From: Streptomyces mobaraensis NBRC 13819 = DSM 40847
GTDB taxonomy: Bacteria > Actinomycetota > Actinomycetes > Streptomycetales > Streptomycetaceae
Length of the DNA stretch: 64,000 bases
Direction: 5' to 3'
Assembly (NCBI RefSeq): GCF_017916255.1
Contig: NZ_CP072827.1
Location: 2,046,001-2,110,000, forward strand
A program made the position numbers and the translations under genes. The notes under the pieces are model-generated. The model saw only the letters and a list, made by a program, of their open reading frames with translations, did no database searches and was not told where the DNA came from. Positions 45,679 through 55,140 of this stretch are shown here, piece by piece (within the stretch, counting starts at the first letter, position 1; the number at the start of each line of letters is the position of its first letter).

Positions 45679-45836
45679 ACTGGACGCTATTTGGGGTCGC
45701 GCGGGGAGGGTGCCCAACGCGCCGGGGGGCCGGTCCACAACTCACCGAAGGGATGGAACCACCGGCTCCGGGCGGGATCTGGGAGGCCGTCAGCCCAGGC
45801 CCGCGCGGGGGCGCGGCGCGCGCTAGGTTCGGTGAC

Positions 45837-47219
45837 GTGCCCTACTTCGACGCCGCCTCCGCCGCTCCCCCGCACCCCGTCGCCCGTCAGGCGCTGCTCG
45901 CCGCCCTCGACGAGGGCTGGGCCGACCCCGCCCGGCTCCACCGGGAGGGCCGGCGGGCCCGGTTGCTGCTCGACGCGGCCCGGGAGACCGCGGCCGAGGC
46001 GGTCGGCTGCCGCCCGGACGAACTTTCCTTCACCCCTTCGGGTACCCGCGCGCTGCACGACGGCATCGCCGGCGCGCTCGGCGGCCGCCGCCGGACCGGC
46101 CGCCATCTGGTGGTGTCCTCGGTCGAGCACTCCGCCGTCCTCCACGCGGCCGACGCCCTGGAGGCGGACGGCGGGAGCGTCACCCGGGTGGGTGTGGACC
46201 GGACCGGTCTCGTCGACCCCGCCGAGTACGCGGCGGCGCTGCGCCCCGACACCGCGCTGGCCGCCCTCCAGTCGGCCAACCACGAGACCGGCACGGAGCA
46301 GCCGCTGGCCGAGGTCGCGGCGGTGTGCCGGGCCGCGGGGGTGCCGCTGCTGGTGGACGCGGCGCAGTCGCTCGGCTGGGGGCCGGTCCCGGAGGGCTGG
46401 TCGCTCCTCACGGCCAGCGCGCACAAGTGGGGCGGCCCGGCGGGCGTCGGCTTGCTGGCCGTCCGCAAGGGCACGCGCTTCTCGCCGCGCGGCCCGGTGG
46501 ACGAACGGGAGGGGGGCCGCGCGCCCGGCTTCCCCGACCTGCCCGCGATCGTCGCGGCGGCGGCCTCGCTGCGGGCGGTACGGGCGGAGGCCGACGCGGA
46601 GGCGGCCCGGCTGCGCGCCCTCGTCGACCGCGTCCGCGCCCGCGTCCCCGCCCTGGTCCCCGACGTGGAGGTCGTCGGCCACCCCGCCCGGCGCCTGCCG
46701 CACATCGTCACCTTCTCCTGCCTCTACGTCGACGGCGAGGCCCTCCTCCACGCCCTCGACCGCGAGGGCTTCTCCGTCTCCTCCGGCTCCTCCTGCACGT
46801 CCAGCACGCTGGAACCGAGCCATGTGCTGCGGGCGATGGGGGTGCTGTCGGAAGGGAATGTGCGGGTTTCGCTGCCGCGGGGTGCTCTCGCGACTGACGT
46901 CGAGCGGTTCCTGGAGGTATTGCCCGGGGTGGTGGACGGGGTCCGACGACACCTCGGGGCGCCTCCGGTAGCACCGGCCCCCGCTGCCGGGGAGGCGGAG
47001 GTCGTCGTGGACGCGCTCGGGAAGCGGTGTCCGATCCCCGTGATCGAGCTGGCGAAGGTGTTCGACCGGGTGCCGGTCGGGGGGTTGGTGACCGTGCTGT
47101 CGGATGACGAGGCCGCGCGGCTGGATGTTCCTGCGTGGTGCGATATGCGGGGGCAGGAGTATGTGGGGGAACGGGTGGTGGAGGGTGGGGTGGGGTATAC
47201 GGTGCGGCGGGTTTCGTAG
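45837..47219 (+). CDS. Cysteine desulfurase-TusA fusion protein
   Basis: A 460-residue fusion. Residues 1-380 are a class V PLP-dependent cysteine desulfurase: YFDAASAAPPHP start, HETGTEQPL, SAHKWGG with the Schiff-base Lys near 197, and the mobile sulfur-accepting Cys (about 320) in SSGSSCTSSTLEPSHVLRAMG. Residues about 390-460 are a TusA sulfur-carrier domain with GKRCPIPVIEL (Cys about 398). Sulfur could pass from desulfurase Cys to TusA Cys within one chain, serving thiolation or sulfur transfer. GTG 45837 lies exactly 7 bases after TAGGTT (45824-45829), the signature of a leaderless mRNA. It is divergent from ctaC. Confidence 0.9.
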   Translation: MPYFDAASAAPPHPVARQALLAALDEGWADPARLHREGRRARLLLDAARETAAEAVGCRPDELSFTPSGTRALHDGIAGALGGRRRTGRHLVVSSVEHSAVLHAADALEADGGSVTRVGVDRTGLVDPAEYAAALRPDTALAALQSANHETGTEQPLAEVAAVCRAAGVPLLVDAAQSLGWGPVPEGWSLLTASAHKWGGPAGVGLLAVRKGTRFSPRGPVDEREGGRAPGFPDLPAIVAAAASLRAVRAEADAEAARLRALVDRVRARVPALVPDVEVVGHPARRLPHIVTFSCLYVDGEALLHALDREGFSVSSGSSCTSSTLEPSHVLRAMGVLSEGNVRVSLPRGALATDVERFLEVLPGVVDGVRRHLGAPPVAPAPAAGEAEVVVDALGKRCPIPVIELAKVFDRVPVGGLVTVLSDDEAARLDVPAWCDMRGQEYVGERVVEGGVGYTVRRVS

Positions 47220-47225
47220 GGGGGT

Positions 47226-47457
47226 GTGCCCCGGTCCCGCCCTTTCACCGTTTCCTGGGGCTGCGCCCCAGCCCCCCTTCGCGGCTCCGCCGCTCGTCCT
47301 CAAACTCCCCCAGAGGGGGCACCCCCAACGGGCTGATTTCAGCCCGTCCGGCGTTTGAGGACAACCGCGCGGAGCGCGGTTTCGGGGGCGCGGGGGCGCA
47401 GCCCCTGCAAGAAACGGTGAAATGGGGGTGCCCCCTCTGGGGGAGGGACCGGGGCAC
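47226..47457. repeat. Mosaic palindromic repeat, copy R6
   Basis: Full-length copy between the convergent desulfurase and kinase genes. It carries the CTCCCCCAGAGGGGG module in the left arm and a second copy in mirrored orientation (CCCCCTCTGGGGG) near the right end, plus GGGGCTGCGCCCC, GCGGCTCCGCCGC and CCGCGCGGAGCGCGG hairpins. Confidence 0.9.
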
Positions 47458-47471
47458 AGCCCCCGCAGGGG

Positions 47472-48494
<1,023 letters not shown>

Positions 48495-48642
48495 CTACGG
48501 GAGAAAGCGGGTCGAACAGTAAAAGGCCGTACCACGCTATCGGCTCCCGCTCGGGACGCCAGTCCCGATCTCGCCACGAGCGGCTGAATTTACCTGATGA
48601 CCGGCCTTTCTCCGTGGCCGTGACGGTCAGTACGGTGCCGGT

Positions 48643-48879
48643 ATGGCGACTCATGTGAAGCACGTCACCCCGGCCGTTCCGCCCGGCGCGGAGACCGCCG
48701 CCGACGGTGACACCCTCGCCGCGCTGCGCCGGGACTGCGCCGGGATGCTGCCGCACTGGCGGGTCCCGGCGCCCGACGACGTCCCCGGCGAGGCGCCCGC
48801 GGCGCGGCCGCCGCACGGGGTGTCGGTGCCGGAGCGGACGGTGCGGCTGCTGCGCGGTATGTCCGAGTACGGCGACTGA
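48643..48879 (+). CDS. Small hypothetical protein, leaderless start
   Basis: A 78-residue Pro/Ala-rich soluble protein (MATHVKHVTPAVPPGAETAADGDTLAALRRDCAGMLPHWRVPAPDD ... VPERTVRLLRGMSEYGD). No known family is recognisable; no membrane segment. A TACGGT -10 motif (48631-48636) is followed by 6 bases and the ATG, with no ribosome-binding site, so the mRNA is probably leaderless. It is divergent from the kinase gene and lies 122 bases before the next hypothetical. Confidence 0.65.
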   Translation: MATHVKHVTPAVPPGAETAADGDTLAALRRDCAGMLPHWRVPAPDDVPGEAPAARPPHGVSVPERTVRLLRGMSEYGD

Positions 48880-49001
48880 GCCCACCACGCCGCCCGGCCC
48901 CGCCGTGGAACCGCCCGCTCCCCCGCTCCGTCCCACCGGCGCCTCACCCCGGCCGGGGCGGGGACCGGGACACCGGTGGAGCGGAGCGAAGGAGCGATGC
49001 G

Positions 49002-50528
49002 GTGGGCACCGAGGGCGACACCTCCGGCAAGCGGCGGCGGAAGTACTCGCCGCCGGTGGTCGCGTCGGTCGCGGCGGCCGTGCTGCTGGCCGGTGGCGGC
49101 GGCGCGTACTGGGCGGCGACGGCGGGCGGCGGTTCGTCCGGGCCGGCCGCGGAGGAGCGGGCGGTCCCCCCGCCGCCGCTGGCGCTGGACGACGACGGGG
49201 GCGCCGGCGCCGGCGGTTCGAGCGGGCCGCCGCCGGGCATCGCGGTGGGCGAGCCGGACCCGAACGGCGGCGGCACCCGCTACCGGGTCGAGGGGAAGCT
49301 GCCCGACGGCCCGGCCCGGGCCCCCGTGTACACGGCGGGCCGGGCGCCGACCGCCGCCGACGTGGCGGCGCTGGCCCGGGCGCTGGGGGTCAAGGGCGAG
49401 CCGCGGAAGGCGGACGGCGTCTGGACCGTCGGGTCGGGGGCCGAGCCGACGCTCCAGGTGGGGGCGGACGCGCCGGGCGACTGGACGTACGCGCTGCACG
49501 GGATCCCCGGCGGGAAGCCGTGCGTCCACCCGCCGGGCGCCGGGCCGGAGAAGGACCGCTCGGACGACGCTCCCGCCTGTCCGTCCTTCCGGGACTCCCA
49601 TGACCGGCCCGGCGGTTCCGATCCGGCGGCGGCCCGGCCGGTGTCGGAGGACCGGGCGCGGGCGGCGGCCCGGCCGGTCCTCGCGGCCCTGGGACTGGGC
49701 GACGCGAAGGTGGACGCGAGCCGGGTGTTCGGCGCCGTGCGCACGGTCGCGGCCGATCCCGTGCTGGGCGGGCTGCCCACGTACGGCCGGCAGACGGTTC
49801 TGCGGGTCGGCGCGGACGGCCGGGTGACGGACGGCGCGGGCGCGGTGGTGACGCCGGTGAAGGGCGCGGAGTATCCGCTGGTCGGCGCCGCGCGGGCGCT
49901 CGACGAGCTCAACCGGCGGGCCGGGAAGGCCGGCGTGCGGATCGGGGGCTGTGCGACACCGGTGCCGGCGGACGAGGGCGCGGGGAGCAGCCCGGGGGCC
50001 GCCGCCTCGGGCCCGGGCTCCCCGCCCTGCGCGGGCGGGACGCTGCCGCGCGCCTCGGTGCCGATACGCGGGGCCACGTTCGCGCTGGCCGCGCGGTCGG
50101 TGGGAGGCCGTCCGGCGCTGGTGCCGTCGTGGCTGTTCGAGGCGGCGGTGCCGGGCGGCGGGAAGGCGACGGTGACGGTCGTCGAGCCGGCGGTGGACCC
50201 GAAGTACCTGACCTCCGCGCGGGGCACGCGGCCGGCCCCGGGCGGCGGGCCGGGGCGGGCGGTCCCGGCCCAGGTGACGTCGTACAGCGCCGACGGGACG
50301 CGGCTCACCCTGCACTTCTGGGGCGGGGTGTGCAGCGACTACGCGGCGTCCGCATCGGCCCAGTCGACGGCGGCGGTGACGGTGAAGGTCACGGGCGTCG
50401 AGCGGGAGCCCGGGCGGCCGTGTGTGCTGATGGCCCGGCGGTTCGACCGGAAGGTGGCGCTGGACCGGCCGCTGGACGGGCGGAAGGTGGTGGACGTGGT
50501 GACGGGCGAGCCGGTGCCGCGGGGCTGA
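49002..50528 (+). CDS. Membrane-anchored extracytoplasmic protein of unknown function
   Basis: A 508-residue protein with a basic N-terminus (SGKRRRKYSPPVV), one hydrophobic helix (about 18-42, VVASVAAAVLLAGGGGAYWAA) and a large extracytoplasmic part: a Pro/Gly-rich linker (45-90), then regions of Ala/Val-rich strands up to the C-terminus. Paired Cys (CVHPP, DDAPACPSF, GGCATP, SPPCAGG, GVCSDY, GRPCVLM) suggest disulfides outside the cell. Family function is unknown to me; a counterpart is present at the same place in S. coelicolor (SCO2160 region, from memory). GTG 49002 is used; it lies 14 bases after the weak GGAGCG. Confidence 0.75.
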   Translation: MGTEGDTSGKRRRKYSPPVVASVAAAVLLAGGGGAYWAATAGGGSSGPAAEERAVPPPPLALDDDGGAGAGGSSGPPPGIAVGEPDPNGGGTRYRVEGKLPDGPARAPVYTAGRAPTAADVAALARALGVKGEPRKADGVWTVGSGAEPTLQVGADAPGDWTYALHGIPGGKPCVHPPGAGPEKDRSDDAPACPSFRDSHDRPGGSDPAAARPVSEDRARAAARPVLAALGLGDAKVDASRVFGAVRTVAADPVLGGLPTYGRQTVLRVGADGRVTDGAGAVVTPVKGAEYPLVGAARALDELNRRAGKAGVRIGGCATPVPADEGAGSSPGAAASGPGSPPCAGGTLPRASVPIRGATFALAARSVGGRPALVPSWLFEAAVPGGGKATVTVVEPAVDPKYLTSARGTRPAPGGGPGRAVPAQVTSYSADGTRLTLHFWGGVCSDYAASASAQSTAAVTVKVTGVEREPGRPCVLMARRFDRKVALDRPLDGRKVVDVVTGEPVPRG

Positions 50529-50544
50529 CGCCGCCCGGACACGC

Positions 50545-50583
50545 GGAAGGCGGGCACCCCTTCGCGAGGGGTGCCCGCCTTCC
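50545..50583. terminator. Bidirectional terminator between the hypothetical gene and erpA
   Basis: GGAAGGCGGGCACCCCT, a 5-base loop and its perfect 17-bp complement, 17 bases after the upstream stop and about 60 bases from the convergent erpA stop. Confidence 0.85.
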
Positions 50584-50645
50584 GTACGCGGTGCCGGTGG
50601 CCCGTGCGCGGTGCCGATGCGGCCCGTACGCCGTGCCGGTGACCG
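50584..50645. repeat. Three degenerate tandem units of about 20-22 bp
   Basis: GTACGCGGTGCCGGTGGCCC, then GTGCGCGGTGCCGATGCGGCCC minus small changes, then GTACGCCGTGCCGGTGACCG, between the terminator and the erpA stop. Low copy number; may be chance or slippage. Confidence 0.45.
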
Positions 50646-51002
50646 TCAGCTGAAGGAGTCGCCGCAGGCGCAGGAGCCCGTGGCGTTGGGGTTGTCGATC
50701 GTGAAGCCCTGCTTCTCGATGGTGTCGACGAAGTCGATGGAGGCGCCGCCCAGGTACGGGGCGCTCATCCGGTCGGTGACGACCTTGACGCCGTCGAAGT
50801 CCTTCACGACATCGCCGTCGAGCGAGCGCTCGTCGAAGAAGAGCTGGTAGCGCAGGCCGGAGCAGCCGCCGGGCTGGACGGCGACGCGCAGCGCGAGGTC
50901 GTCCCGGCCTTCCTGCTCCAGCAGGCTCTTGACCTTCGCTGCCGCGGCGTCGGACAGGAGGATGCCGTCGCTCACAGTGGTCTTCTCGTCCTGAACGGAC
51001 AT
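50646..51002 (-). CDS. erpA: Iron-sulfur cluster insertion protein (HesB/IscA/ErpA family)
   Basis: A 118-residue A-type Fe-S carrier that delivers clusters to apoproteins. The three invariant cysteines are present in GGCSG and the C-terminal CACG (NATGSCACGDSFS). ATG 51002 lies 8 bases after GGGAG; GTG 51011 is too close to it. It is divergent from nadA, whose product is a [4Fe-4S] enzyme and a plausible client. The same gene order is found in mycobacteria (Rv2204c nearby) from memory. Confidence 0.95.
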   Translation of the reverse strand: MSVQDEKTTVSDGILLSDAAAAKVKSLLEQEGRDDLALRVAVQPGGCSGLRYQLFFDERSLDGDVVKDFDGVKVVTDRMSAPYLGGASIDFVDTIEKQGFTIDNPNATGSCACGDSFS

Positions 51003-51130
51003 CTGCTTCACTCCCGGGTTTTATGCGGACTGCTTGCCCTCGGCTGAACCGACGGAGCCCGGGATTCATTCCGGGTCCGGCCGTGTGTTCCTGGCTTTCA
51101 TGCTCGCACATCCGCTGCGCGCCCGGGAAT

Positions 51131-51201
51131 GCGTCACATCGACGCAATGGGCATCGTCAAAGTGACACGAAGCAGTTATGATAGATAGCGTCAAATTGAC
51201 G
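51131..51201. promoter_or_regulatory. nadA promoter with three palindromic sites
   Basis: CGTCAAATTGACG (51189-51201) is a perfect 13-bp palindrome. A near copy CGTCAAAGTGACA begins at 51155, its centre 34 bp away (about three helical turns), and GCGTC-N5-GACGC lies at 51131-51145. A -10-like TATGAT (51177-51182) falls between the first two, with TCGTCA (51154-51159) 17 bases upstream as -35. The layout looks like repressor control of nadA. Confidence 0.65.
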
Positions 51202-51255
51202 ACAAGGCCGGTGCAGCTCAGTCCGGTCGTCCGCAGAACAGAAAGGGTGCGTGTC

Positions 51256-52443
51256 GTGACCACCGCCCAGTCCCTGGATTTCCAGGACCCCGCCCCGTCG
51301 CCCCTCGCCCTGCTGCTGCTCGGCCGCGAGTCCGACCCGCGCAGCGAGCGCGGCGTGGAGTGCCCCGGCGACCTGCCCGCGCCCTCCGACCCGGACCTGG
51401 TGGAGCGGGCGCGCGCCGCGAAGGCGAAGCTGGGTGACCGGGTCTTCGTCCTCGGCCACCACTACCAGCGCGACGAGGTGATCGAGTTCGCGGACGTCAC
51501 CGGCGACTCCTTCAAGCTCGCCCGGGACGCGGCGGCCCGGCCCGACGCGGAGTACATCGTCTTCTGCGGCGTGCACTTCATGGCCGAGTCGGCGGACATC
51601 CTCACCACCGACGCCCAGCAGGTCGTCCTGCCGGACCTGGCCGCCGGCTGCTCGATGGCCGACATGGCCACCGCCGAGCAGGTCGCCGAGTGCTGGGACG
51701 TGCTCACCGAGGCGGGCGTGGCCGAGACCACCGTCCCCGTCTCGTACATGAACTCCTCCGCCGACATCAAGGCGTTCACCGGCAAGCACGGCGGCACCAT
51801 CTGCACCTCCTCCAACGCGGAGCGGGCACTGAACTGGGCGTTCGAGCAGGGCGAGAAGGTCCTCTTCCTCCCGGACCAGCACCTCGGCCGCAACACCGCC
51901 GTCCGCGACCTCGGCATGTCCCTCGACGACTGCGTCCTCTACAACCCGCACAAGCCCAACGGCGGCCTCACCGCCGAGGAGCTGCGCGGCGCGAAGATGA
52001 TCCTCTGGCGCGGCCACTGCTCCGTCCACGGCCGCTTCTCGCTGGACTCCGTCCGCGAGGTGCGCGAGCGCATACCCGGCGTCAACGTGCTCGTCCACCC
52101 CGAGTGCAAGCACGAGGTCGTGGCCGCCGCCGACTACGTCGGCTCGACGGAGTACATCATCAAGACCCTGGAGGCCGCCCCGGCCGGGTCGAAGTGGGCC
52201 ATCGGCACGGAACTCAACCTCGTACGGCGGCTGGCGAACCGTTTCGCGGCGGACGGCAAGGAGATCGTCTTCCTGGACCGGACGGTGTGCTTCTGCTCGA
52301 CCATGAACCGGATCGATCTGCCGCATCTGGTGTGGACGCTGGAGTCGCTCGCCGAGGGGAAGGTCGTGAACCGGATCGAGGTGGATCCGGAGGTGGCGGC
52401 GTTCTCGAAGCTGGCGCTGGAGCGGATGCTGGCGCTGCCGTAG
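51256..52443 (+). CDS. nadA: Quinolinate synthase
   Basis: Condenses iminoaspartate with dihydroxyacetone phosphate to quinolinate in NAD synthesis, using a [4Fe-4S] cluster. The 395-residue protein has FVLGHHYQRDEVIEFAD, FCGVHFMAE and HPECKHEV with likely cluster cysteines and the final cluster motif CFCSTMNRI. GTG 51256 follows AAAGGG by 8 bases. nadB and nadC are not adjacent in this window, unlike in many genomes. The upstream palindromes suggest NAD- or precursor-responsive regulation. Divergent from erpA. Confidence 0.96.
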   Translation: MTTAQSLDFQDPAPSPLALLLLGRESDPRSERGVECPGDLPAPSDPDLVERARAAKAKLGDRVFVLGHHYQRDEVIEFADVTGDSFKLARDAAARPDAEYIVFCGVHFMAESADILTTDAQQVVLPDLAAGCSMADMATAEQVAECWDVLTEAGVAETTVPVSYMNSSADIKAFTGKHGGTICTSSNAERALNWAFEQGEKVLFLPDQHLGRNTAVRDLGMSLDDCVLYNPHKPNGGLTAEELRGAKMILWRGHCSVHGRFSLDSVREVRERIPGVNVLVHPECKHEVVAAADYVGSTEYIIKTLEAAPAGSKWAIGTELNLVRRLANRFAADGKEIVFLDRTVCFCSTMNRIDLPHLVWTLESLAEGKVVNRIEVDPEVAAFSKLALERMLALP

Positions 52444-52459
52444 GCAGCGGTCTTCCGGG

Positions 52460-52605
52460 TTTTCGCGGCTTCGCCGCTCGTCCTCAAGCGCCGGACGGGC
52501 TGATTTCAGCCCGTCCGGCGATTGAGGACAACCGCGCGGAGCGCGGTTTCGGGGGTGCGGGGGCGGAGCCCCCGCAAGAAACGGTGAAAGGGCGGGGGCC
52601 GGGGC
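52460..52605. repeat. Mosaic palindromic repeat, copy R7 (left outer arm missing)
   Basis: Between convergent nadA and the response regulator. It starts at the GCGGCTTCGCCGC hairpin, continues through the central palindrome at 52480-52529 (arms differ at two positions), and has the complete right side: CCGCGCGGAGCGCGG, GGGGGCGGAGCCCCC, AACGGTGAAAGGGCGG. Confidence 0.88.
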
Positions 52606-53304
52606 TCACTCCGCCCGGGGCCGCACCAGCCCCGTCTCGTAAGCGATCACCACGAGCTGCGCCCGGTCCCGCGCCCCCAACTTCGCCATCGCCCGATTGA
52701 CGTGCGTCTTCACCGTCAGCGGGCTGACAGCGAGCCGCTCCCCTATCTCGTCGTTCGACAGCCCGCCGGCCACCTGCACCAGCACCTCCCGCTCCCGCCC
52801 GGTCAGCGCGTCCAGCGCCTCCGCCCCCCGCCGGGCCGGTCCCCCGCCGTAGGAGCCGCCTCCCTGGGCGAGGAACGTGGCGATCAGCCCCTTCGTCGCC
52901 GTCGGCGACAGCAGCGCCTCGCCCGCCGCGGCGATGCGGATGGCGGCGAGCAGTTCCTCGGGCTCGGCGCCCTTGCCGAGGAAGCCGGAGGCGCCGGCGT
53001 GCAGGGACTGCACCACGTACTCGTCGACCTCGAAGGTCGTGAGCATCACCACGCGTACCCCGTCGAGCGTCGGGTCCGAGCAGATCTCCCGGGTGGCGGC
53101 GAGGCCGTCGACGCCGGGCATCCGGATGTCCATGAGCACCACGTCGGGGCGCACCTCGCGGGCCAGGCGCACCGCCTCGGCGCCGTCCGCCGCCTCGCCG
53201 ACCACGCGCATGCCGGGTTCCGAGTCGACGAGCACGCGGAAGGCGCTGCGCAGCAGGGCCTGGTCGTCGGCGAGGAGAACGCTGATGGGGGACTCGTCCG
53301 TCAT
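52606..53304 (-). CDS. NarL/LuxR-family response regulator
   Basis: A 232-residue response regulator. The receiver (residues 1-125) has LLADDQALLR, phospho-Asp in VVLMDIRMPGVDG and the conserved Lys in GFLGKGAEPEELL. The C-terminal LuxR-type HTH reads LTGREREVLVQVAGGLSNDEIGERLAVSPLTVKTHVNR. ATG 53304 is five bases beyond the stop of its kinase gene, so the pair is an operon. Signal and targets are unknown. The stop codon follows directly after R7. Confidence 0.94.
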   Translation of the reverse strand: MTDESPISVLLADDQALLRSAFRVLVDSEPGMRVVGEAADGAEAVRLAREVRPDVVLMDIRMPGVDGLAATREICSDPTLDGVRVVMLTTFEVDEYVVQSLHAGASGFLGKGAEPEELLAAIRIAAAGEALLSPTATKGLIATFLAQGGGSYGGGPARRGAEALDALTGREREVLVQVAGGLSNDEIGERLAVSPLTVKTHVNRAMAKLGARDRAQLVVIAYETGLVRPRAE

Positions 53305-53309
53305 GGGGG

Positions 53310-54569
53310 TCAGCGTAGGCGCCGGGCGCAGCTGGGGACGGGCAGCCGGACGCGGACCCGGAAGCCGGCCGTCCCCTGCCGGGGCCCGGTCTCGATCGTG
53401 CCGCCGAGCGCGGTCACCCGCTCCCGCATGCCGACGAGCCCGTGCCCGCCGCCGGCCGTGCCGCCGTCGCCCGGCACCCCGTCCTCGGGGCCGTCGTCCA
53501 GGACGGTGAGCACCAGGCTCCCGGGGGCCCGCAGGATGACGACCTCGGCGCGGGCCCCGGGCCCGGCGTGCTTGTGCACATTGGTCAGCGCCTCCTGGAG
53601 GACCCGGTACGCGGTGAGGTCCACGGCGGCCGGCAGCGCGCCGGCGACGGACGCGGCGGGGTCCTCGTCGCCGGCCGCCGGCGCGTCGGCCGGGGCGCCG
53701 GTCACGGTGACGGCCACCCGCAGTCCGGCCCGGGTGAAACCGTCCACGAGCTGGTCGAAGGCGCCCATGCCGGGGGCCGGCTCGGTGGGCGCCTCCGAGT
53801 CGCCGTACTGGCGCAACAGGCCGACCGTGGACCGGAGTTCGTCCAGCGCGGACCGGCTGGCCTCCCGGACGTGGGCCAGGGCCTGCTTCGCCTGGTCCGG
53901 ACGGCTGTCCATGACGTGCGAGGCCACCCCGGCCTGGACGTTGACCAACGCGATGTGGTGGGCGACGACGTCGTGCAGCTCGCGGGCGATGCGCAGCCGC
54001 TCCTCGGCGACCCGGCGGCGCGCCTCCTCCTCCCGGGAGCGCTCGGCGCGCAGCGCCCGCTCCTCGATCGCCGCGATGTAGGCCCGCCTGCTGCGGACCG
54101 CGTCCCCCGCGGCGGCGGCCATGCCGGCCCAGGCGAGCATCCCCACGTTCTCCTGGGAGTACCAGGGCGGCGGGCCCAGCAGCATCACCGCGCCGGTGAG
54201 GGCGGTGATCGTCACCGCGGCGATGCGGAGGGCCGCGGCGCGCTCGGTGCGGGAGACGACGGTGTAGAGCGCCACGACCGCCGACAGCGCGACCTGGATG
54301 CGCGGCACCCCGTCCGCGGCGTCCGCGGCACCCACCGCGGTGAGGACGGACGTCACCACCAGGACCGTGCGCGGCGCCCGGCGCCGGACGGCGAGGGCCG
54401 CGGCGGCGAGGACGGCGCAGGCGACGAAGAGGGGGGAGAGGGGGTGGGCCGCCACCCGGTGGCCGACGAAGACGGTGCCGATCATCAGGGCGAGGACGAT
54501 CGCGGCCACGACCGCGTCGGCGGCCGTCGGGTGGGCGCGGAGCGGGCCGCGGACGGCGGGGGTGGTCAT
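53310..54569 (-). CDS. Sensor histidine kinase (HisKA_3 type)
   Basis: A 419-residue kinase of the NarX/DesK-like class. Four or five hydrophobic segments (about 15-160) form an integral sensor with little outside sequence. The dimerisation motif RIARELHDVVAHHIALVNVQAG carries the phospho-His, followed by HATPase_c boxes VLQEALTNVHKHA and GGGHGLVGMRERV. ATG 54569 lies 6 bases after GAGGGA. The partner regulator is 3'. Repeat R8 lies directly upstream, between this gene and pspAA, so a separate promoter is needed within about 50 bases. Confidence 0.93.
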   Translation of the reverse strand: MTTPAVRGPLRAHPTAADAVVAAIVLALMIGTVFVGHRVAAHPLSPLFVACAVLAAAALAVRRRAPRTVLVVTSVLTAVGAADAADGVPRIQVALSAVVALYTVVSRTERAAALRIAAVTITALTGAVMLLGPPPWYSQENVGMLAWAGMAAAAGDAVRSRRAYIAAIEERALRAERSREEEARRRVAEERLRIARELHDVVAHHIALVNVQAGVASHVMDSRPDQAKQALAHVREASRSALDELRSTVGLLRQYGDSEAPTEPAPGMGAFDQLVDGFTRAGLRVAVTVTGAPADAPAAGDEDPAASVAGALPAAVDLTAYRVLQEALTNVHKHAGPGARAEVVILRAPGSLVLTVLDDGPEDGVPGDGGTAGGGHGLVGMRERVTALGGTIETGPRQGTAGFRVRVRLPVPSCARRLR

Positions 54570-54618
54570 CACGGTTCCCTCGGGGCGGGAGGCGACTGGG
54601 GGCGCCTGCGGCGGGCTG

Positions 54619-54818
54619 GTGCCCCGGTCCCACCCTTTCACCGTTTCTTGCGGGGGCGAGCCCCCGCACCCCCGAGCGCGCCTGCGGCGCGCGTCCTCAA
54701 ACGCCGGACGGGCTGGATTTCCAGCCCGTCCGGCGTTTGAGGACAACCGCGCGGAGCGCGGTTTCGGGGGGCTGGGGGCTCGCCCCCAGGAAACGGCGAA
54801 GGGGCGGGGCCGGGGCAC
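54619..54818. repeat. Mosaic palindromic repeat, copy R8
   Basis: Between the co-directional pspAA (3' end) and histidine kinase genes. The central palindrome 54693-54744 has perfect 25-bp arms around a 2-base centre, and its innermost pairs are GGCTGG/CCAGCC instead of GGCTGA/TCAGCC: a compensatory change. The left hairpin is GCGCGCCTGCGGCGCGC. Confidence 0.9.
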
Positions 54819-54833
54819 AGCCCCCCGCAGGGG

Positions 54834-55112
54834 TCACCCAGGAATCAGCCCGTCGTCACTGAGCATCTCGCGGACCTCCGCGAGCGACGCGTCCGGCGCG
54901 GGCAGGATCAACTCGGAAGGCTCCAGGGCGTCGTCCGGCAGCGGACTGCCCATCCGCCGCACGGCGTCGAGGAGAGCGCCGAGCGTCCGGCGGAAACCGG
55001 CCTCGTCCCCGCTCTCCATCTCCTCGAGCAGCTCGTCGTCCAGCGCGTTGAGTTCGGCGAAGTGGCTGTCGGCCAGCTTCCACTGGCCCTCCCCCATGAT
55101 GCGAACGATCAC
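54834..55112 (-). CDS. pspAA: PspA-associated protein PspAA
   Basis: A 92-residue acidic protein (MIVRIMGEGQWKLADSHFAELNALDDELLEEMESGDEAGFRRTLGALLDAVRRMGSPLPDDALEPSELILP). It matches the PspAA family, which accompanies PspA in actinobacteria and archaea. The function is thought to be modulation of the PspA membrane-stress response. It lies 28 bases downstream of pspA on the same strand, so it should be cotranscribed. Repeat R8 follows it. Confidence 0.92.
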   Translation of the reverse strand: MIVRIMGEGQWKLADSHFAELNALDDELLEEMESGDEAGFRRTLGALLDAVRRMGSPLPDDALEPSELILPAPDASLAEVREMLSDDGLIPG

Positions 55113-55140
55113 GGCGCCTCCTCTCGTTCCGCGGCCCGCG

